Assembly: GCF_026151205.1 (NCBI RefSeq)
Contig: NC_087079.1
Span: 11,398,635-11,462,634, forward strand
Source: Bolinopsis microptera
Lineage: Eukaryota; Ctenophora; Tentaculata; Lobata; Bolinopsidae
Reading direction: 5' to 3'
Length of the DNA: 64,000 nt
The position numbers and the translations under genes were made by a program. Position 1 is the first letter of the stretch; each line of letters opens with the position of its first letter. This document shows, in pieces, positions 32,641 through 44,129 of this stretch. The notes below the pieces were generated by a model, which worked only from the letters and a program-made list of their open reading frames with translations, did not search any database and was not told where the DNA came from.

Positions 32641-35600
32641 TCAGTTCTCTCTCGTGATCAAAGCAACAGAATGCTGTCCACCCCCTCCAACCAAATGCAG
32701 GGTAGAATCTTCCAGCTGCTTCCCCGTGAGAAGTATGGGATCCCAGGCGTCATTCTCGTCGTCTCCGTTACCCAGCTGCAAGTTAGTAGACATACCCCAC
32801 ACGTAGGCATTACCAGTACCACACAGAGCATACGAAGTGGCTCCCCCCGCTGCTATCATTTCAACATCATCCAAACCTTCTATCTTCTGTGGACTTTTAA
32901 TATCCTCATCTTCACCCAATTTACCAAGTCCCAGACGACCGTAATGTATCCTACCGAAACCGTAGACATGTCCAGCATCGTCCAGAATAAGCGTATGATG
33001 AAGACCGCCCGCTATCTGAACTATCTTCGTATCTTTAGCCCACTTGAATGGCATGGGACAGTAGTAATCTTCAAGTGAACCTGTACCACATTGACCGTAG
33101 TTATTTAACCCAAACACAAAACATGAACCAAGATTTGTTTTAAGGAATGTATGATACGCTCCACAGAATACTCCGATGACTTTTCCAGGGCATTTTCGTT
33201 TGTTGAATCTTATCTCCTGGGGAGACATGAAAATTAATTGTGTGTTACCAAAAGAAAATTTCGAGTGCGTTTTAATTTCTAGGTCACAAGAAAGCAAAGC
33301 TGGATAAAGATATCAAGAAACAAGTTTTTAAAACCTTAGGAGCCAGAACAGTATCCAGTCCACGCCGTCCGCCCCGAACAGACATGAATCTAGCGACCCT
33401 TCCCAGTTGTCCTTGTTCAGCGCAGCCCCAACTCCAAACTTGTCCTTGCCGGGTAACAGCAACTGAGTGGTCTACTCCAGAGCCCAGATCTATTACCTGT
33501 AAGAAGAGAGTTAGAGCCAAGACAGCAAGATTGAAGTTAAGAACTTCAGTACGCGGTTTTTACTAAAAATCGAAGAAAGGCCGCCTTCGTATATTCGAAT
33601 ATACGAGAAGCAGTGTATGAATTCGCGTTTTAATAATGCTGATCTATGCAAGAATGTATTTCGCGCGTTCCATAAACAAACGGGCACAGCGGTCATACTG
33701 TCGTAGTGTGACAGACTCGTGCTATTTGCAGTGAAACTTTTATCCCGGATCAGATAAGGTCTGTTAAAATTTGTAATTCGTACAAAGCTTAGTTTTTAGG
33801 AATTTCAAAGAAGACGAGATTGCCAAAGTTAGTCTTTTTGAATTTGAAGCATTCAACTTAAATTTGTTAAAAAATTAAAAGAACAACAACCTTACATTGT
33901 TCACCTGCTTAGCTGCGAATAAAGTATATTCAATTATTTTCATGGAAATCAGGGCACTCTGGCGACTAAAAATACGACTCACCGGGTCAGATGAATTGTT
34001 CATAACACAAACAGCCTTCCATCTTGGTGTGCTTTCACCTCCGTCTTTTTTCTTCTCGTCCTCATCTAAGAAAACAGAGTAGTTGTTAAGGTAAGGACGT
34101 CACTGACTGCCTAGTGCCATCTTACTATATATAAAGCGAGACGATATGTATATTAATAGAAAGTATTTATAAAATGTTTCCCCAAACTTACCCCCCCCCC
34201 CCCCCCCTGAGTTGTAATAAATTTTAACTCAGATATCTTAGCCAGTAAGATGAACAATATGAAGTTTATGATCAACTGTAAAAAATGTTAGCAGCCAAAA
34301 TTATGAGACCTCGGCAAGTGTCGAACGTTTCGTTAATTTTATTAAACCAAGAGATATAGACTAAAGTTAACTGTACTTTGCAGGGACTATTTTGCAGGAG
34401 CAGGTGTGTTTTGGCAAAATCAGATAACACAAGATATTAATTAAGATGTCACTTTAATTATATAATTTACATTGTGAAATCCATCGGAAAGATTAGAAAA
34501 GAAAAAGTAATTACCAAGAAGTGGTCCACTGTTGTCCCGGTAATAACCCCAACAGTAAACGTGACCAAGCTGAGTTAGAACTGCTGTGTGACTGTCACCC
34601 GCACACACTTTTATCACACGATCCGTTATCTGTGTCACGAGTCCTGGGGACAGAAATATATAACATTATACTTATGTATAATAATACTAGTGTAACCCGT
34701 GCCTGCGGCCGGGACTTTAATATCACAGTTGAATTGCAAAAGTATAAACGGTGCAAAAGTTAAAACGGTGCAAAAGCATGAACTCGCTCAGTCCAAACCG
34801 GCCGTATTAAAGTAAATTTAATTCTGAGCCCCCAACACGTATCGAAAACAGTGAAAAATCGGCCAGTAATTAAAAGACGTGGTGTAGACCTCACACAGCA
34901 CACTCCATCCTTCATTATACAATTAGACCCCTGATTATAATGTATTTTGAGACATGGCATAATGTTTAGACTACATGATACAACTGAACTCAGAAAATAG
35001 AAATACATCCTTACAAACTCAAAATAAGCAATTCATGAATCATTCACTCTAATTATTGTAGATTATAGATAATACAGTATTTCACTGCCTCCAGAATCTA
35101 ACCCACCACTGTAGTAAATGACAACAGGCTAGTATAACAATACCACTAATAATACACAAAACCACCAATTAAACCATCTTCCGAATATACATTTCATAAA
35201 AACTTTAATCATTTGGCTTCGTCAGAGTTTTGTCGGCACTTTACCGAAAAAACCATGCCCATAACTCCAACCGTTTTCTTGATTAAGCCGTTCGGAAATT
35301 ACCCACAGACAGACAGACACACATTTTGTATATATATTACATATATTATATATTATTACAATATAATACGTTTTTAATTTATGAGTATTGCTGAAAGCAC
35401 ATGTTATGTTATTCCCTATTATAATCATACAATACAGGATTAGAATGTTGATAATAAATACATATGCCTTTGATCACATTCTACAATAAATGTTTATAGT
35501 ACTCAAATTTAGATTAGAGTGGAATCACTGAAGGACAGAAGAGATAAAATTACACTCATTACACTTATTACTTTACTAAAGTACTAAGTTGTTAATGGTT

Positions 35601-36195
35601 TACATCAATGTTATCTCACCGGGAATGCACTCTTCTTCCATACATGTGGCCTTGCGCCCCAGCGCTCCCTCGTCGTTGCACCCCCAGGTGTATACGCGCC
35701 CACTGTCTGTCAGCGCCACAGTGTGCATACCTCCGGCTCTAACTGCCACCACATTCTCATCCTCTAGATCTCCTGTATTGGTGGAATGTTAGTTAGGAAT
35801 GTAGCTTTTAGATCTTACTGTTCTTTGTAAGTGTTTATTAAATAATAATGGGAATGATTAAAACTCGAGTTTCTTTAATTATAATTATAAAGACATGATG
35901 TTTAATGAATAGGAGTACCTAACATCATATTAAATGGTATTTTACAAGCTGAACAGCCCCAACATTATTCACCTTTTTTGACGACAGCAGGCTTCTTCCT
36001 GACCAGGATCTCATCGCCAAGTCCCAACTGGCCGGTATCCCCAGTGCCCCAACACAACACTATGCCCTTGCTTTCACTCTTTTTACGGGATGGAGGAGAT
36101 AACTCCAGCTGAGTAATGTCAGGCACTTCTAGAGTGTCCTTTAGTTTACGCTTTGCACCAAGTTTAGGTGTAACTATTCCGGGGCGGGCTGACAT
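32641..36195 (-). CDS. RCC1: Regulator of chromosome condensation 1
   Basis: Six exons: 36195-35973, 35772-35620, 34643-34515, 34065-33983, 33496-33335 and 33216-32641. The phases fit and the total is exactly 442 codons with the stop (441 aa; vertebrate RCC1 is about 421). RCC1 is the chromatin-bound exchange factor for Ran and forms a seven-bladed propeller. The blades are visible from their core motifs: [33 protein letters not shown] with [27 protein letters not shown] with [23 protein letters not shown] with YGRLGLG, and SVALI at the end. A basic N-terminus (KRKLKD and SRKKSESK) resembles the nuclear-import and DNA-binding tail. Exon 5 uses a weak GTTTTA donor. These features match RCC1 itself better than HERC or other propeller relatives. 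Confidence 0.97.
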
Positions 36196-36913
36196 TATGA
36201 GCTCTTTAAGTATGATTTTTGTTAAAAAGAGCGTACGTAAGAAAAATTAACATACAAGGGAAGATTACATTATTACATTGTATATGGCAAATTTTCATTG
36301 ATAAGTTGCATGGTTAGAGCAAAGTTTCAAAGGCACTGCTGTTTATTTTCATTATAAACCCATTGTACGAGTCAAACAAATTGAAAGAGAAAAAAAATTG
36401 AAATCAAGGTAAATAGAGAAGCATCACAATTTAACATTTTTAACCCAAAAACGAACAATTCAAAAACTTTAAATTTAAAAAATTAAATCTTTACTGGACA
36501 TGTCTAATTTTATATCATTTGAAATTAATGAAAATATTTTATCATAAACAAACTAATCAAATGATAAACTATTCAGCAAAATTAGAAACTGTTGGTCGCA
36601 GCTAAAATTATTTCAACAGGTATTATGTAAACAAAACCAATTTAATCAATTCGTACTTTACACCTGTAAAAAGATCCTGACTTTTTTCAAGCTATTTTAA
36701 GCTTTATCAATTTACTAAAAAATCAATCTTAAATGGCAAAGTCTCATGAAAGAATTACAGTAAACTAAAATCTCAAGATGTTTTCAGTAAATCGATTAAA
36801 ATTACATTCCACTTGCACTGTTGTTTAATCAAGAAAGTAATCTACAAAGCTGCTACAGGCTTTCCCTCAAAACATGCCTAAAATATGGTAAGTTTTCATC
36901 TCAAGAAACATAA

Positions 36914-38305
36914 TCAATTAACGTGTGTTCTTTCATCAGTAGCCCCAAAATATCTCAGCAAAATTTTCTCAAACAAAACATGATTGACAAGCAAACCAAA
37001 GATGCTAACAGCAACAAAGGCATAAAAATTAACATATGGGACAACAGCATAAGTTACTGCACTAGCACTACTCCAAACAATCGTTTTGACTGTGAACATG
37101 ACACTGGGCTTAAAGTCCTCCATAACATCATCTGCCCTGGAACAGGTGCCACATGAGATCTGCTTTAAGAGGTCCATCCAAGTCCTTGAAATACCGCTGA
37201 AAAATCCCAAGAGATACACAACCCAAGGACCAAGGGGTACAAGAGCATCTGAAGCATTACCTTGAGCATGTATTGATATTGGAGGAAATATCGACATTAT
37301 AATCAAAAGCCATAACAGAGTCACTACTGTAATTAAATAAATCATAAATCTGTAGCCAATAAAAGTTGTTAACTTATTCCAAATTGCACTGAAAACTATT
37401 TTACAGCAGCCATATATAAGGCCACAAACAGGTAAAAGATGTCTGTCGCTATATGTATTGCGAATACAGGTAAATATTACCACCAGCCAAGCATCAAACA
37501 TTCCTGAAACAATACTAGTTACCCCCTGAGACAATGTAGCGGGCTTAACAAGAAACTTTAACAAGCGCCTTGGTATGCTAATTTCGTCTCTAAATGCAAC
37601 CTCTATATTATCAGAAGTTACAAGGGGATCATAATCATTATAGTCCTCAGCATCGCTGTCCGGCAAGATTTCGCTTTCAACAATTGTTTCAACAATTGAT
37701 TGCTCCCTGCTATTTTGGGGTGTGCTTGGCATTTTTCGTAACCCAAAAGCTGCCAACAGTGCAGCAAAGATTGTAATTGCTGTACATAAACTATAGATGT
37801 GAATCCGTGCTGTGTCAGTTATCTTTCTTGGACTGTCCAGATTGAAGTAGTTTATTAGATTTCCAATAAGTGCTGCAAAGCTGTACGTCAGTATGAAGTA
37901 ACTCATGTTTCTTTCAATGTTCTTTTTTTGTGACACAGAAACCACATAATCAAAGACCACAACCCACACTATCCCATCAGCAATGCCATTTATTGTGGCC
38001 CCAGTGATAAGCACATACTTATCTAGGAAGATCATTGCAAGATACAGGGGCACATGAAACAGAGCAGAGCCTGAAATAAGAATTCGGTATCCAAGACATT
38101 GCAAAAATGGAACAACAAAAGAGCCTCCAATCGAAATAAACGAGTTTATACTTGAACACTCATATCCAAGCTTTGAAGTAAGAGTTGTGTTGCTGTCATC
38201 TAGCGAAGCATTGAGCATGTCAAAAGCTGAGATGTTGGCAGCATACACAAGCATCAATAGCACACTGGCTATAGCGATGTTCCATATCTCCAAGTTCACA
38301 GCCAT
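36914..38305 (-). CDS. UNC-93-like major facilitator protein
   Basis: A single open frame rich in hydrophobic spans, with about 11-12 likely membrane helices and a charged central loop (PDSDAEDYNDYDP), the usual layout of the UNC-93 branch of the major facilitator family. The pattern of a GIADGIVW segment in the fourth helix and a late FFSGISRTW helix fits UNC93A-type proteins. I chose ATG 38305 because its context is ACCATGG; an in-frame ATG at 38338 has a poor context and an acceptor-like TTTGTCACTCAG lies between them. The coding part has no introns. A Tc1-like element ends 18 bases before the outer ATG. Substrate unknown. Confidence 0.82.
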   Translation of the reverse strand: MAVNLEIWNIAIASVLLMLVYAANISAFDMLNASLDDSNTTLTSKLGYECSSINSFISIGGSFVVPFLQCLGYRILISGSALFHVPLYLAMIFLDKYVLITGATINGIADGIVWVVVFDYVVSVSQKKNIERNMSYFILTYSFAALIGNLINYFNLDSPRKITDTARIHIYSLCTAITIFAALLAAFGLRKMPSTPQNSREQSIVETIVESEILPDSDAEDYNDYDPLVTSDNIEVAFRDEISIPRRLLKFLVKPATLSQGVTSIVSGMFDAWLVVIFTCIRNTYSDRHLLPVCGLIYGCCKIVFSAIWNKLTTFIGYRFMIYLITVVTLLWLLIIMSIFPPISIHAQGNASDALVPLGPWVVYLLGFFSGISRTWMDLLKQISCGTCSRADDVMEDFKPSVMFTVKTIVWSSASAVTYAVVPYVNFYAFVAVSIFGLLVNHVLFEKILLRYFGATDERTHVN

Positions 38306-38355
38306 GGTCTTTGCAAACTGGCTATATCTGAGTGACAAACATTAAGGTCAATGTA

Positions 38356-39113
38356 CAGGGTGGGCCAAAAGTCAGTGTGCAAACGTTGGGTCTTATACCT
38401 CCGCTGAGTTTTATATTTGAGAGCTGTTGCTTTGCAGATGGCATACTGTACTTACTGGTTCGAGGATTCCGTCGTCAAAATTTGAAAATTCGAATATTTT
38501 AGACCACGCCCATTCAATATTAAAACACCTATATTGTTTTCTCTGAAAATCCTGAACGCCTAATTTTTTTAGAGACGGTAGATTATCAAATGTTGCATAT
38601 GATCTGAAAAAATGAGGCAAAACGGATTAGAAATGACGAAGTTAACAAGCATTTTGTGTATCTCGTTAACTGGGTGATTATGTGACACCGTGACACGACA
38701 CCTTAATTGGGCACCCTTAACAATTCCCATAATGTTTAACGGGGTAGTTAACGGGGTCACCTTATCACGTGATTAGGTAAACCAATCACCTGATCACACG
38801 TAATGAACAAGCTTGTTATGCTTCATATCTCGGTCATCTGAGAAGCTAGAACTCTCATTCTTTCAGGGCAAACGTAATTCGAATGGCCAAACACAATTCA
38901 ATAACATTTAGCTTGATCCGATTATCCAAACTATCAAAAAAATGTGAAAATGAACCTCCATTTGAAAAAAATGAACGCGAATATTTTTCGAGTTGACAAA
39001 TTCCTCGAACCAGTGGTGGTACTAAGTCATACCAGAAGGAAGTATTTCAATTGGGCACTCAGTGACTGAGCTATTAAGGCCAACGTTTGCACACTGACTT
39101 TTGGCCCACCCTG
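38356..39113. mobile_element. Tc1/mariner-type non-autonomous element, copy 2
   Basis: It has the same ends as 11637-12405 (CAGGGTGGGCCAAAAGTCAG inverted at the other side), with TA at 38354-38355 and 39114-39115. It is 758 bp and differs from copy 1 by scattered substitutions and small indels. It sits directly upstream of the UNC-93-like gene on the gene's 5' side. Confidence 0.85.
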
Positions 39114-39115
39114 TA

Positions 39116-40560
39116 TTTTTAAATGAAACAATAAATCTTGTATTATGAATTTTATATAATAATATTATCTATACTATAATTTAAACTTGACGAAATTTCC
39201 CCGGCAAATCGACCTCAAAATGACCCTCTGGTGAAATCAAACCCAGCTCGCAAATGGAGTTGAAACCTCGCCATTTTTAGCAGGGTTGTAGAAAAAGGAT
39301 AGGAATAGGCTATAGCATTCTTAGAATTTTGATTTAGGCTTTAGATTTTTTATAATTAACGTCGGAAGTGAGGTAAAATAACCGTTAGAATAATGTCGTT
39401 ATTTTAGCAAAGGTTTACTGCGCTGTTGCGTAGCAACGTTAAAATGCACGTGCGCGAGCAAAAACATCTTAACTACGCGCGTTGTTATGCTGTATGCTAC
39501 GTCATAATTTCAAAACTAGCTCACATTTACGCTCACGCTATGACTTATATTCATAACTTTGGTTGTGATTGGTATTTTTTGATGCGGTAAAAAGTATCGT
39601 TTTGGGAATCCGAATACTAACAACGCTGTCGCCATTGTTAGATAAATTCCATTATGTCTACAGTATAACAGAGCTATATGATGAAGAGAAATTAAAACAT
39701 AACTGATTTTTAAAATTTCCTCGAACAAAGCTTTGTCAAGAACACACGATCCTAAGGATATCTTGGTGCTGTCAAGTCGGGGCAATATTGCAAAGAATCC
39801 CGTGTTCAAGGATTGTCTTCATAACTAGCTATTACTTATTTTCATAGCAATCAATTTTCATATAATAATTTCATATAATGATAATAATTTTGAATTAACG
39901 TTTTGTCAACCTACGTAAATATCCATTTATTAACCTATTTGATTTAGGATCTAAAGTCATTTGATAGATTATGTCATTTTACCAATTTCATTCAGCACAA
40001 ATTTCCTTTTTTATTTATCACAATTCTTTCATACGTAAAAACTTCAATTTGAACAGATCTATCAAATGAGACGATGAGGGACCTGACATTTACCGAAATG
40101 ATTCAAATGTGTAATTCATATATTTTCAGTGAAGCAGGGTTCGGGAACTAAAGCATATTTGTTGGATTGTTTGACCATTGACTAGCGATGACCGATAAAT
40201 ACCTATATATATTTATAACTTTGGTTGTGATTGAAATTTTTTGATGCGGTAAAAAGTATTGTTTTGGGGCTATATGATGAAGAGAAATTAAAACATAACT
40301 GATGCTTAAAATTTCCTCGAACAAAGCTTTCGACTAGCGGCGGGTTTCTAGTATATTATAATCGAATCTCTACACTTTGTGTTCTAAATCTCTAAATTTA
40401 ATGTCTGTGATTATTATTTTTTGTTTGAAAAATTTCAAACAGTATAATATGTAATATGTATATATACAATAAATTAAATCAAGTGATGCAATTGGCAGAG
40501 CACAATCGTAAATCCTGAACAATAAATATCATCTATCCCTCGTAGCTCTTCTCCTCAGGT
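39116..40560. repeat. Non-coding DNA with a duplicated block
   Basis: The block at 39549-39737 recurs in shortened form at 40217-40331: TTTTTGATGCGGTAAAAAGT and GAAGAGAAATTAAAACATAA are in both, but about 70 bases between them are missing in the second. The rest is AT-rich with no supported gene. Confidence 0.6.
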
Positions 40561-40639
40561 ATCAGGTTGAGGGAGACATTGGATATAGGGGCGGTCCATG
40601 CCTTCTTTGCCATCCCACGTACACCTCTAACTGCCCGTG

Positions 40640-41030
40640 ATTATAGATATCAAATGCTTTGTAATCCCAGTATAAGAGCTGGTTACCCTTACACTTTTAA
40701 GAAGATAACTCCATTTATCAACGTATATGCATAAAATTCTTAATGAGGCTGCACCATCATCATTCACCGATACATTTTCTTATGTATCCGGAGGATCACG
40801 TGATGTTGAGAGGTGCAACCTTTATATTCACAAATCCAGAACACAAAACCTTTACATATTTAGGTGAAAAATGTTGGAATACAATTCCAGAGAACATAAG
40901 GACTATAGAATGTAGTGTAAAATTCTCACAATGTATGAAATCTAAATTTATGTCAGATGTAACTCAAGGAGTCTCATCCTATGAAATAAACAATAGTTTC
41001 GACTATTTCTACACTCTAGCTATGTGACAA
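40640..41030 (+). pseudogene. LINE reverse-transcriptase C-terminal remnant
   Basis: A frame-shifted stretch reads RYQMLCNPSIRAGYPYTF and then, in other frames, HKILNEAAPSSF and GEKCWNTIPENIRTI. The last resembles the G..WN.LP..I+ motif found at the C-terminus of many non-LTR reverse transcriptases. Two frame changes and no upstream domain show that it is a dead fragment. Confidence 0.55.
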
Positions 41031-41202
41031 CTGAAACAAATTTTAAGAGTTTTTGTCATGTGGAAAGGCCCCCTGCGTTATATGACCTTATTAAATCAAA
41101 TAAGTTAAACTTAATCTTTAAATCCTATTTAAACTTATTTTCAGAAGTATAGAACTTTAAACATCTCCTTTATTCGTTCCCATTTGTTATCATTGCCATT
41201 CT

Positions 41203-42576
41203 ATAGATGTGGATACTGGCGGGGAGGTGATCATTGTTTGTTTACATTAATAGTGAGCACATGTTAAGCAGGCTGAGGAGGTGATCATTGTTTGTTTACA
41301 TTTTAGGTGGAGCACATGTTGAGCAGGCTGAGGAGGTGATACATATTTTGTATTATAGAAGGTTTGTAACACTTGTAACGCCTTCTTGTTACCCCCCTTT
41401 GAGGGCCCCGAATTATTTTCTGAACGAAAGCTCAAAAATAACCGAGAAATCAACCTTCTTATTAACTCATTTTGATGACCGTTTCTAACCTAAAATTGCA
41501 CGAAAAATCGATTAAGCTAGGTTTCAGAACCTATAAACACTTCCTTATCCCTCAAAATCGATGTTTTATAGTTACCGAAAGATCGAGGCAATCCTCACCT
41601 TAACTGATCGAACTTGAGCGAAGAGCAGAGTACGACAAAACACAGCAGTGCAGGTAAGCAACTCATTTTGATGACTGTTCCTCACCTGTACAACGTTGCA
41701 CGAGAAATCGATTTAAGTTGGTTTTACAGCCCAATAACGCTTCCTTTTTCCTCAAAATTGTTGTGTTACTCAAACAAAGAACATGTTGATTCTGCAACGA
41801 AAGAACAAGGAGATTGTCTCATTAACAACTCGAACAGGTTCTATCACAATTTTCAGAGCAGAGCACGATATAGCAAAAGTCAAAAGAAACACAATAAAGG
41901 TATATAACAATCATAATAACAAGTTCAGAATTATATTTATTCGGACGACGGGCAGCCCTGATGTGCTCCGTGATCCCGACCAATTGTAATAGAGGTGTTC
42001 TGTCACGTGACGCTGATCCGTCCAATCACAACAGGAAGAGTGAGCAGAGGGACATTATATCGTATGTTTACCTTTCTTATCTGTATTTGACCCTTTGTTC
42101 ACATTGTTATCTCTGCCACAGGTTGGCAATTTCAAGGTGCTCTTATCTGCAGACTGCACCTTCGGTACACACGCCATGATTACGTCATACAGAACTAGAA
42201 ATTGTGTGAACCGTGATCATTACAATGTAACCGTGCCCACTGCCCATGTACAATATGAGATTTTTCTGAACGGGCCCCTATAATTTTAGGTTTGAAACGG
42301 TCATCAAAATGAGTTAATAAGAAGGTCGATTTCTCGGTTATTTTTGAGCTTTCGTTCAGAAAATAATTCGGGGCCCTCAAAGGGGGGTAACAAGAAGGCG
42401 TTACAAGTGTTACAAACCTTCTATAATACAAAATATGTATCACCTTCTCAGCCTGCTTAACATGTGCTCCACCTAAAATGGAAACAAACAATGATCACCT
42501 CCTCAGCCTGCTTAACATGTGCTCACTATTAATGTAAACAAACAATGATCACCTCCCCGCCAGTATCCACATCTAT
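41203..42576. mobile_element. Foldback element with arms of about 300 bp
   Basis: Left arm 41203-41500 and right arm 42280-42576 are inverted copies beginning ATAGATGTGGATACTGGC. Within each arm a block with GATCATTGTTTGTTTACAT and GCAGGCTGAGG is itself tandemly doubled. The 0.8-kb centre has two diverged copies of a block with GCACGAGAAATCGATT (about 41490-41560 and 41695-41770). I found no clear target duplication and no transposase. Confidence 0.7.
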
Positions 42577-43142
42577 TATTGTTCTATACTTCTGTGTATA
42601 ACTATAAATAATATTACTAACGGAATTTCAAAGTGGGAATCTATGTAATTTTCAACATTAATTGTTACCTTCATGCCCACAGTTCACTGTTAAATCATAT
42701 CTTATTTTATCACTCATAAATTAATTATTTATTGTGTTTTACATGCTATATCTTTATGTCCCTAGAAGGGTATTCTACTAACAGTTTTCGACTGACTTGA
42801 ATGTCATGCACAGCAGATTGAAGCTTCTTGAATTATTTTTTATTCTTATTGTATTGCTGTGTAAATTTGATTCTAGAGCTTCTAATTCTAGAGCTCAATG
42901 AAACAATAAGTTTTCAATGAAACAATAAGTTTTATTTCACATTCCTTTAATCATAAATAAAATAAGAGCTTAATCCATGAATTAGTTAACTAGAAGTAAA
43001 CTTGAAAATCCCATTAACCTTAAGCTGCTTCTGCTTGAAAGGCCAAGGGAGGTACCCATCCACCACAGTGTCATTTTTGGGTGTACTTAGGTCATGTTCT
43101 CACCATGCTACCGTTAAATCAAACTGAGATGGACTTAAATCT

Positions 43143-43847
43143 GGGGGGGGGGCCAACCATATTAAAGTATATTAAAATGTAGGATTTTTCCCGATTTTGA
43201 CCCGGGGATATACTTTAATATACTTTAATATACCTACAATATACTTTAATATATCCCTATCCTTGGAGGCCTACATCGAAAATTGTTACCCAAAATAAGC
43301 TTGAAATGCAATTCTTAATCGATTCCAAAAAGTTCTTGAAAAAATATTGAAAACTGATGGAGTTATTTCAATTTTAATGAAGTCATTTTGGCTAGTATTC
43401 CGAACAGAGATATTATTGTGCAATTTTCCCAATTTTGTTCATGGAGGTCTTTTTACTTAGTATCCACTATATTCAACAAACACTGAGTTATATCTTTCAC
43501 ATAGAGTTAGTCTCATTAAAAAATATTGAAATTTTATCGAATTTGGGCAAAAGCGAATTTGGGCAAAAGCGTATGCCCAAATATGGGCATATTTTTTAAA
43601 GCTCATAGCTCAGCCAATTTTTGACCAATCTGGATGGAAAGTCATGTACTAGTCCTAAAACAGGCTTATCTTGCGAATCTGAGTGAAAAATATAGTTCAT
43701 CATGTAAATCTTAACGAAGAATATAAATCTTCTAATTGTAGGTATATTAAATTATATTAAAATGTAGGATTTTTTCCGATTTTGACCCGGGATATACTTT
43801 AACATACTTTAATATGGTTGGCCCCCCCCCCCCCCCCCCCCCCCCCC
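43143..43847. mobile_element. 705-bp element bounded by G and C tracts
   Basis: The left end is a run of 10 G then CCAACCATATTAAAGTATAT; the right end is the inverted copy followed by a run of 26 C. AAATCT flanks both ends (43137-43142 and 43848-43853), a 6-bp target duplication. Inner copies of TTAAAATGTAGGATTTTT and GACCCGGG are direct repeats at the two ends. It has no coding capacity. Confidence 0.7.
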
Positions 43848-44129
43848 AAATCTATTGGTAATGGTATGTCAGTAGTACAACTTAACCGTCTCTTTGTGAC
43901 AGTCCCTAACAACAATTTCGCCACGGTTGTACCACGCAAGATAATAATAATAATAATAAATTAATGTTATTTTTACCAAAAGGTTAAATAATTTAAATTT
44001 AACCCTTATGCGCAGCTGTAAATGACACTTAAATTAACGAGAGTGTGCATCTTTGCCTTAGACGGAGGTGGAACAAGAAAATGTTCAGAAAACAGGCGAT
44101 AAAAACTGTAAGATTGGAGTATTATATTT

